Positions 56,440-64,000 of a stretch of 64,000 nt of DNA are shown in pieces; positions within the stretch are counted from its first letter, which is position 1; the number at the start of each line of letters is the position of its first letter. A program made the translations under genes and the position numbers. The notes below the pieces were generated by a model. It was not told the origin of the DNA. It ran no database searches and saw nothing but the letters and a program-made list of their open reading frames with translations. Source of the stretch: Berghia stephanieae (taxonomy: Eukaryota > Mollusca > Gastropoda > Nudibranchia > Aeolidiidae); NCBI GenBank assembly GCA_034508935.3, contig CM067444.1, positions 104,319,419-104,383,418 on the forward strand. The letters are read 5' to 3'.

Positions 56440-56451
56440 TTAACGCAATTA
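56440..56451 (+). repeat. LINE target-site duplication, 5' side
   Basis: TTAACGCAATTA; identical copy at 53174-53185. Confidence 0.93.
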
Positions 56452-56885
56452 ACGAAGTGATTATTTGTACTACCACTACAAATAACGCTTTTCACTATTT
56501 GTACTCCCAGAACTCTTTTATGTGTTTAAAGTTGCAAACCACCGCTCCTATTTGTACTCCCAGCACTCTTATGCGTTTAAAGTTGTATTTGTGAGCTTTC
56601 AAGGACCAGCCGACCAACTTCCACTTTTCGCGGTCTTTCTTTGAGAAGTGTGAAGCAAAAAAAATGGCCCTCTCGGTAAACGAGACATTCTCATCTTTTC
56701 TCCAATTTGAAAACATTCGAAAATGAGAATAATGTACTTTTTATTAAAAAGTCAACAAATAAGGTGTAAGTAAACTAGATAAGACAATTTTTTTCCTTAA
56801 TTAAGTGGCAACTCATCTCTCGTCATTCTCACTCTATCAACTCTACATATCTAGAATAGAATTAGAATCTAGACGTCTAGATAGG

Positions 56886-57006
56886 CTGTCATTATCCCCA
56901 GACGCCTGTCTGGGGATAATGAAAATTGGTTATCCCCAGACACCTGTCTGGGGATAACGAAAAGGCTGGGCTGTCATTATCCCCAGACACCTGTTTTGTT
57001 TTTTTT

Positions 57007-57105
<99 letters not shown>

Positions 57106-57683
57106 GTTCCTTTCTAGTTTCTAGAAAATTGTCATTTTCGTCCCCACTCGGATATCAAAAAGTGTACTAAAAGAATAAATAATTAAAAAGCAAACAAACA
57201 GAAATATTCAGAGAGCGACCCAATGGTCAGATCGAGGAGGAAAAAAACAAAAACAAATTTAAGTAAATCATGCTCAGAAACGGAACAAAAGGTCAAACAA
57301 AAGGAGAAAAGAATAGACTCGCACCAAAAAAAAAAAAAAGAAATAAAAGAAGACGGAATTTAAAAAAAAAAAAAAAAAGTGGCGGAACCAGAATTCGAAC
57401 CCACAACGTCGATTCTGGTAAAACTTCCAGGGCAGACGACTAAACCATTCGGCCATGACACCCACTTCGAGGTCGACGCATATTGTGTATATATGTAGTA
57501 AGAACTGATTAAATGTTGGTTAATTTTTTTATGTTTTTATATATATTTTATTAACTTTCCTTATTTCTATGTGCATTTTGGAAACATTCCATATTTTGGA
57601 ATGTGGATAATTGTTTAAAAGAGCGGAGTTTCAAATATATGTCTGGGGATAACGAATTTTGGTGTCTGGGGATAATCACAGCG
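56886..57683. mobile_element. DNA element with CTGTSATTATCCCCAGAC ends and internal hairpins
   Basis: Inverted ends at 56886-56906 and 57661-57681 agree at 19 of 21 positions. Two hairpins (ATTATCCCCAGAC with its complement) lie at 56891-56920 and 56930-56959. GTCTAGATAGG sits just outside both ends (56875-56885 and 57684-57694). The interior holds a CT array (57011-57103) and a tRNA-like sequence. No transposase. Confidence 0.7.
57389..57465 (-). other. tRNA-like (pol III type) sequence
   Basis: On the minus strand TGGCCGAATGG (A box) and GGGTTCGAATTC (B box) are followed by an 18-base T run. The acceptor arm does not pair well, so this is probably a tRNA pseudogene or SINE head. Confidence 0.55.
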
Positions 57684-57868
57684 GTCTAGATAGGTCTAGG
57701 CTCTAGGGTTGAACTTGAACCTGAACATGCTCCTTCTTCTTCTTCTAATACTACAACTAGATACTACTCATCTCCTGAATGATCGGAACCGTTTAAGAAG
57801 CTAAATACGGGTTCACCGGCGCAGCTCTCTAGACTTCCAGTCCCACAGTGCCCAGTATGGGCGGGAGA

Positions 57869-58611
57869 CAGGGTTGCCAGATTATTTTTCAACAAAATGC
57901 CAGGGGAAGACTCAAAAAATGCCAAAACACTCCAAAAAAAAATGCCAAAGTCTGTTGACTCCCACCCCCACTAAGAAAACTACTCACTTTTGATAGACAA
58001 TTTACTATCATATCCTGGTGGCTTGCGTGTTTTCTTTTCTTTTTTTTTTTTTTCTTTTTTTTTTTTTTGAATTATACTAAATTTCCTGTTGGGGTAATTT
58101 TTTACCTACTGACTACTAAGTGGAGTGCTAAACCACTACACCACGGTTGGATTTTAAGAATGAAAAAGAAATACATTAACATGAAAGGTAAATACGTAAA
58201 CAGTTAAATAATTATTGACAATTAAGAAAACTTACTGTTTCGTGTTTCTTATGAAACGAATAGAGTTAAAAGTTAGCAGGCGACCATGACGCAAATATAC
58301 ACGAGTTTTGCAGGAGATTCCCAGAAAACTTACGAGGATACTTGTCGAGGGCTGAATTTGAGTGAATATCTGAGGGAGGCAGGGCCAGTTGAGGGTGTGA
58401 GTTTTAATAGCAAAGTTTTCCGATGTGGAGAGATTTGTTTTTACGCGTTTAGAAATAATTAAGAAAAGGTGTCATTTGAAGTATAATATACAAGAAAAGA
58501 AAATGCCAAATGAAAATGCCAAATGCCAAATGATTTTTCTAATGCCAAACGGTTTTCAAAAATGCCAGATTTTTGGAATCTGGCATTTAAAATGCCAAAC
58601 TGGCAACCCTG
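57869..58611. mobile_element. hAT-like non-autonomous element
   Basis: 12-bp perfect inverted ends CAGGGTTGCCAG are flanked by GGGAGA (57863-57868 and 58612-58617). The interior repeats AATGCCAAA near both ends. T runs at 58035-58070. No transposase. A 6-bp duplication is short for classical hAT. Confidence 0.8.
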
Positions 58612-58619
58612 GGGAGACC

Positions 58620-59377
58620 TTACCCCCGATGTTCCTCGAGCCTCGAGGTAGTTTCACTTTATAATTGTTTTAGCTTTTGAACTGTGGATCTTTTGTCAAA
58701 CGTTTTATTTTAATTTTTCAAATTTAGTAGCATTTTACAGGCCTGCGTTAGGTATCGCTCTGCTGTACTGTAAGAGCGTAAGAACATGGTAACAGTAAAA
58801 GTATGCTGATGAAAATGATATTGACAATGAAATTATAATAAGAACAATAGAACTTATAAACAAATCAATAAAGAAGCTTTTAAAAAAATGAAATTTAAAA
58901 GAAGTAAGAAAAGACTGCCTCAAGAAGTGAAAAAAATTGTCCCTGACTGTTGTTGAGATGTGAAGTGGACATGTTTAATAATCGTGTCTAGATAGTCTGT
59001 TTAGAATTAGAAGAAATGAAAGATGCCACTTTTTATTTTAAATGTAGATTGCACATTAGCAGAACACAAAAAAAAAAAAAAAAAGTAAAGAAAGAAAATC
59101 CAATGTGGCAACTTGGTTGCTAGTGGAAAAAGTAAAATTACTCCGCTCAGCATTGACCACATTTGTCATTAGTCTTTTTTAGTGACTTTATTTTTGCGAT
59201 TACCAACATGCTGGAGTGATGTCTAGTGTTAGTTAGGTGTCACTATATTAGAGCGATATCTTGTTACTTCATATTTTCATTTTAAAACCTGTAGAGCAAC
59301 TTGATTGATTTGTAAATTTCCTTATATGACCATTGTTTTAGTTTTCCGCAGCCATTATAATTCAACTTGAAATATTA
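58620..59377. other. Intergenic, nothing recognised
   Basis: AT-rich; an A run at 59068-59084; no gene or repeat assigned. Confidence 0.5.
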
Positions 59378-60300
59378 GTAACAACAAGATATGAAGTGAG
59401 TAGAAAAGTGCCAGAAGACAATAGAGAATAAAAACTTTTCGCGGCGGTGGTGGGGTTTGAACCTGCGACCTTATTGGTACGACAACTCCGCCTGGCAGGT
59501 GAGAGCGTGGCTCTACCGTGTGAGCTATCCACGAACACAAAAATATTCGTATCAAACCCAAGTCATTTCTAGATCCCTCTCTCACCCACTTCTTGAGACC
59601 GCCGATTCGTTCGAACACCACCATCGCGAAGTAATTTTGACCAGCAGTTAAGCTTAATAGCCAATATTCTCAACACAAACATATAACATAGAAACGATTG
59701 AGACATTGAGTATGCTCCGGTGTATGGGGTGAATTTTTAATTCAGAAAAGTGAGTGGACGAGGCACTTATGTTGGTAACAACAAGATATGAAGTGAGTAG
59801 AAAAGTGCCAGAAGACAATAGAGAATAAAAAATTTTCGCGGCGGTGGTGGGGTTTGAACCTGCGACCTTATTGGTACGACAACTCCGCCTGGCAGGTGAG
59901 AGCGTGGCTCTACCGTGTGAGCTATCCACGAACACAAAAATATTCGTATCAAACCCAAGTCATTTCTAGATCCCTCTCTCACCCACTTCTTGAGACCGCC
60001 GATTCGTTCGCACACCACCATCGCGAAGTAATTTTGACCAGCAGTTAAGCTTAATAGCCAATATTCTCAACACAAACATGTAACATAGAAACGATTGAGA
60101 CATTGAGTATGCTCCGGTGTATGGGGTGAATTTTTAATTCAGAAAAGTGAGTGGAGCAGGCACTTATGTTGGTAATTACAAGATATGAAGTGAGTAGAAA
60201 AGTGCCAGAAGACAATAGAGAATAAAAAATTTTCGCGGCGGTGGTGGGGTTTGAACCTGCGACCTTATTGGTACGACAACTCCGCCTGGCAGGTGAGAGT
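59378..60300 (-). repeat. 397-bp tandem repeat carrying a tRNA-derived unit (2.3 copies)
   Basis: Starts at 59378, 59775 and 60172 (GTAACAACAAGATATGAAG or a near match). On the minus strand each copy has GTGGATAGCTCACACGGTAG (A box) and GGTTCAAACCCCACC (B box), at 59452-59532 and 59849-59929; the third copy is cut after the B-box part. Confidence 0.88.
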
Positions 60301-60420
60301 CACTGACTCACTGAGTCCCTACCACCAGCGCTTCTACTCACTGAGTCATAAACCTTTTACTCACTGACACTGAGTCCCTACCACCAGTGCAATTACTATT
60401 ACCGAGTTATAGATCTTTTA

Positions 60421-60421
60421 C

Positions 60422-60497
<76 letters not shown>
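60421..60497. repeat. (CT)n microsatellite
   Basis: Pure CT dinucleotides, preceded by short CACTGAGTCC repeats (60301-60420). Confidence 0.95.
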
Positions 60498-60501
<4 letters not shown>

Positions 60502-60944
60502 AACATAACATACAAAACCCAATTATCCGATATAAAAAAAAACAGCCCCCCCCCAAAAAAAAAGTTTTGAAAAAGTGTGGACCCTGAGCCTGGAATGTCG
60601 TGAGTCACTCGAAACCTCTTGATCTTGATAAAATTAGCAACCTTTTGATTTTGACTGGGGATCGAATATTGAAACACCTGCTGGTTTTAATCGCCTTACA
60701 TGGAAGGCTGATTTAAATTATTATTTTTTTTTTGGGGGGGGGGGGGGGGAATTAGTATTTTAAATTTTTTTTAGCCCTGTTATTATTATTTTTCACAAAA
60801 TAAAGTAATCCTAAATAATTCGCGGTAGCGACAAATGTGTCAGCTGATGCACAATCAACAAACTCAAACTCAAACACACAACCCCAAAGCATGTTTAGTT
60901 ATAAAAATAAGAAATGAATTAAAATGTGCATTTCGTATGCTTAC

Positions 60945-61146
60945 CTTGTAAACTGAGTATTCTGTGACTTGAATAGAGTGAAGAATTACCAAAGTCCGTC
61001 AAAATCAACTTGTAATAATAGTAATAATGTGATGAGATGAAGTGTTCACTTTTTGACTTCCCAGATAATTCATATTTATAGTCAGGATGTCGATGTTGCC
61101 AGATTGAAAAAGAGAAATAGCTAAGCTTTACATCGATATTCGCCAT
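60945..61146 (-). CDS. Hypothetical first exon
   Basis: The minus-strand ATG at 61146 opens MANIDVKLSYFSFSIWQH and runs 67 codons to a CAAG|GTAAGC donor at 60944. I do not recognise it. The ATG sits 7 bp inside an inverted-repeat arm, and a shifted frame ends TEYSVYK before the donor. Both features recall the SWIM/YqaJ-type exon at 6757-6939 (arm, ATG GCG, EYSVK, donor). It could be a decayed relative or chance. Confidence 0.35.
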
Positions 61147-61153
61147 GATAGGA

Positions 61154-61670
61154 ATAGAACAGTAAAGTTTGCTGCCCCAAACGTAAACAATAACAAGTTG
61201 CTAGTGATTTCCGTTAGGGACCGGAATAATTTACGCACAATATAGGTCTCCCAATTTTGTAGTTTGAGTTGTAGGCAATACACTTTCAGTATTGAAAATA
61301 TGTTTACATAAAATCTAACAGTTGCAGAAATAATAATATAAGACTAAATTATTATGAAAATCAGGCTCCGAATAATTCTCGTTTTGTTCATACCAGCGCA
61401 ATAATTTGCTCTGGTCTAAAAATGGATAGACGTAACTTTTGATAAATTTTACCTTTTGTTCCATAAAATATCCATATCTAGACATTATTTGATGCATGAT
61501 CGAGTATTTATGAATATGTGTTTCTTTTGCCACCTAACAGCCAAATTTTAAAGGTTATTTTCTTTCTATTATTTACATTGGAACGTGAGCTGTCAAGACA
61601 GGAACATGTGGTTTGCCATGTGCTTCTCGACCTTTGTTTACGTTTGGGGCAGCAAACTTTACTGTTCTAT
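61154..61670. repeat. 37-bp perfect inverted repeat around ~443 bp
   Basis: Arms at 61154-61190 and 61634-61670 (core AAGTTTGCTGCCCCAAACG). The interior has an unassigned minus-strand frame (61315-61533). It may be a small fold-back element or a duplicated, inverted 5' leader. Confidence 0.8.
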
Positions 61671-61865
61671 AGCTGTTGTCAAGACCCAAACATTTGACAA
61701 TATAGACCTTTAGAAAATAAAACGTGGATACTTCCTTTATAAAACTGCATCAAAAACACGTTTTCATTGAAAACTTGCAATATTCATATTTTTGGATTCT
61801 AGAATAATGAAACAACCTAAAAAGTGGACTAGTCCAATTTGGCCGAAACATTTTTCAAAAAAAAC

Positions 61866-62160
61866 TATGTGGTCTTGTGGTATGACACTCGCTTTCGAAT
61901 CGGAAGGTCCTGGGTTTGAGCCTCACTCGGCGCATAGTTGAGTCCTTTGAAAAGGCTCTTTACTCGCATTCTCTCATCGTACTCAGGTGTAAAATGAGCG
62001 TTGTCTGTGTCCAAAAAAAAAAGAAAAAAAAAGAAAGATAATACCGCCTTACAGGCGTCCTGTCTTGTCCAAAATGTTAATGTTGCTGTTGGACAGGGAC
62101 CTGTTGTAAAGCGCTTTGAGCACGTATAGTGGATATTAAGCTGTATAAAAGCTCAATTTT
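61866..62160 (+). mobile_element. tRNA-headed SINE with LINE-like tail (family C)
   Basis: The head TATGTGGTCTTGTGGTATGA has an A box (TGGTCTTGTGG), and CTGGGTTTGAGCC is B-box-like. The body has TGAGTCCTTTGAAAAGGCTC. The tail TGTAAAGCGCTTTGAGCACG and TAGTGGATATTAAGCTGTAT looks like a CR1/L2-type LINE 3' end. An A-rich stretch lies at 62012-62036. Confidence 0.78.
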
Positions 62161-62379
62161 TTTACCGAACCATTTTTTATAACTGAAATTGACTACAGAT
62201 CACCCCCCCCCCCCCCTCTTAATTTTTTTTCTTTGTTTATTTTTTGTTTACTATAATAATTGGTCAAACAAAACAAAAAACAAAAATTGAGTGATATTCA
62301 ATAAAATGTCAAATCCAATTTTTAGGTCCAATGAACTTAAAATGGATTAGAAACGCCAAGCTGGTAACTGTAATACATT

Positions 62380-62400
62380 CCCCCCCCCCCCCCCCCCCCA
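62380..62400. repeat. (C)n run
   Basis: About 20 C; a similar run lies at 62202-62216. 62161-62690 is otherwise unremarkable. Confidence 0.85.
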
Positions 62401-62695
62401 AACTACTTTCTGTATATTGCAGTTCTATCCGTATAAAATGTTATATTTTTAGTAATTACGCAATTTCTATTTTTAGTAAGAGTACAAATAAGCTCTGGCG
62501 TGATTTGCAGTGGTAGTACAAATAAGCGTAGCCTTAATTTAAACGTATAGAATCAATACAATATTTATTAAACGAAAAGAAGATAGAGGAAATAGTGCCA
62601 GACAAACCAGAGCGAAAATAACTACTTAAAAAATAAATTTAAACATCAGCCTGTCTCGTCTGCTTTAGGCACGGTGAGGTTTTTGGGATTTTCAT

Positions 62696-64000
62696 GATAT
62701 GTGCGGCTGTTTGGTCAAGTGGTATGGCGGATATGTGGTCATATGGTATGACAACTATGTGGTCAAGTGGTATGACGACTGTGTGGTCTAGTGGTATGAC
62801 GGCCGTGTGGTCTAGTAGTATGACGGCTGTGTGGTCTAGTGGTATGACGGCTGTGTGGTATAGTGATATGACAGCTGTGTGGTCTAGTGGTATGACGGCT
62901 GTGTGGTCTAGTGGCATGATGATATGTGGTCTAGTGGTATGACGGCTGTGTGGTCAAGTGGTATGGCGGCTATGTAGTCATATGGTATGACAACTATGTG
63001 GTCAAGTGGTATGATGATATGTGGTCTAGTGGTATGACGGCTGTGTGGTCTAGTGGTATGACGGCTATGTGGTCATATGGTATGACAACTATGTGGTCAA
63101 GTGGTATGATGATATGTGGTCTAGTGGTATGACGGCTGTGTGGTCAAGTGGTATGACGGCTGTGTGGTCTAGTGGTATGACGGCTGTGGGGTCTAGTGGT
63201 ATGACGGCTGTGTGGTCTAGTGGTATAACGGCTGTGGGGTCTAGTGGTATAACGGCTGTGGGGTCTAGTGGTATGACGGCTGTGGGGTCTAGTGGTATGA
63301 CGGCTGTGTGGTCTAGTGGTATGACGGCTGTGTGGTATAGTGATATGACAGCTGTGTGGTCTAGTGGTATGACGGCTGTGTGGTCTAGTGGCATGATGAT
63401 ATGTGGTCTAGTGGTATGACGGCTGTGTGGTCTAGTGGTATGACGGCTGTGGGGTCTAGTGGTATGACGGCTGTGTGGTCTAGTGGTATGACGGCTGTGG
63501 GGTCTAGTGGTATGACGGCTGTGGGGTCTAGTGGTATGACGGCTGTGTGGTCTAGTGGTATGACGGCTGTGGAATCTAGTGGTATGACGGCTGTGTGGTC
63601 TAGTGGTATGACGGCTGTGGGGTCTAGTGGTATGACGGCTGTGGGGTCTAGTGGTATGACGGCTGTGTGGTCTAGTGGTATAACGGCTGTGTGGTCTAGT
63701 GGTATGACGGCTGTGTGGTCTAGTGGTATGACGGCTGTGGGGTCTAGTGGTATGACGGCTGTGTGGTCTAGTGGTATGACGGCTGTGGGGTCTAGTGGTA
63801 TGACGGCTGTGGGGTCTAGTGGTATAACGGCTGTGTGGTCTAGTGGTATGACGGCTGTGGGGTCTAGTGGTATGACGGCTGTGTGGTCTAGTGGTATGAC
63901 GGCTGTGTGGTCTAGTGGTATGACGGCTGTGTGGTCTAGTGGTATAACGGCTGTGTGGTCTAGTGGTATGACGGATATGTGGTCTAGTGGTATGACGGCT
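62696..64000 (+). repeat. 24-bp minisatellite of A-box-like units (about 54 copies, runs off the window)
   Basis: The unit is GACGGCTGTGTGGTCTAGTG plus GTAT. The first unit (TGTGCGGCTGTTTGGTCAAG) matches the head of the family C SINE (TGTGCGGCTTTGTGGTCTTG at 35355). Each unit carries TGGTCTAGTGG, an A-box-like sequence. Early units are diverse, later ones nearly uniform; a block of about 100 bp at about 62850 recurs at about 63325. Frames on both strands stay open only because 24 is a multiple of 3. Confidence 0.92.

Noticed and set aside
57775-57868. Possible 5S rRNA relic (GATCGG, TTTAAGAAGC, GTATGGGCGGGAGACC)
   Set aside because: Only scattered agreement, and the spacing between blocks is far too long for 5S.
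62694-63419. Eight-residue repeat proteins (MTAVWSSG and DHTAVIPL) on both strands
   Set aside because: A 24-bp unit keeps all frames open; no start context, splice signals or unique sequence around it.

Overview
The window is eukaryotic, probably a mollusc and perhaps a gastropod. The evidence is one long host gene split into many short exons with GT-AG introns, dense microsatellites, and a mixed load of LINEs, SINE-like retroposons and cut-and-paste DNA transposons of kinds common in lophotrochozoans. The lineage is inferred from style; nothing here proves a species.

Left part (1-8.2 kb): a composite, decayed DNA transposon of the THAP/DDE plus SWIM/YqaJ type (ISL2EU-like). A 23-bp inverted repeat lies near each end (114-136 and 6950-6972), and the two gene remnants read inward. 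A Merlin element (225-2194) with 25-bp terminal repeats and an uninterrupted transposase has landed just after the start codon of the THAP gene. A ZMYM1-like hAT fragment sits between the two genes. From 8.4 to 11.9 kb lie a fold-back, a recurring palindrome, a ~160-bp satellite and long ATT/AAC arrays.

Middle part (11958-44846, + strand): the host gene SFSWAP (splicing factor, suppressor of white-apricot). I trace 17 coding exons whose phases fit a protein of about 958 residues: DRY_EERY region, a poorly preserved first SURP, an RS/poly-Ser tract, a second SURP, then RS-rich C-terminal exons ending in the conserved family tail. Several exons need one-base corrections, mostly in short homopolymers, which points to assembly error or real damage. 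The introns hold hAT-like elements with internal minisatellites, MITEs, truncated LINEs, tandem arrays, and a SINE-like copy opened up by two later insertions.

Right part (45-64 kb): three head-to-tail copies of the same SINE-like family, a second family with a matching 3' hairpin, LINE relics, a Tigger/pogo-like remnant, and a full-length RTE-type LINE on the minus strand (53186-56439) with 12-bp target duplications and an open reading frame of about 1,000 codons. Then come fold-back and hAT-like elements with target-site repeats, a tRNA-derived unit repeated in tandem every 397 bp, a tRNA-headed SINE, and a 24-bp minisatellite that runs off the window. Each minisatellite unit carries an A-box-like sequence matching the head of that SINE.

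No LTR retrotransposon, Polinton, CRISPR array, rRNA gene or clean tRNA gene was recognised. Apart from SFSWAP and the transposon genes, no other host gene can be supported; one possible first exon (60945-61146, minus) is listed as hypothetical.
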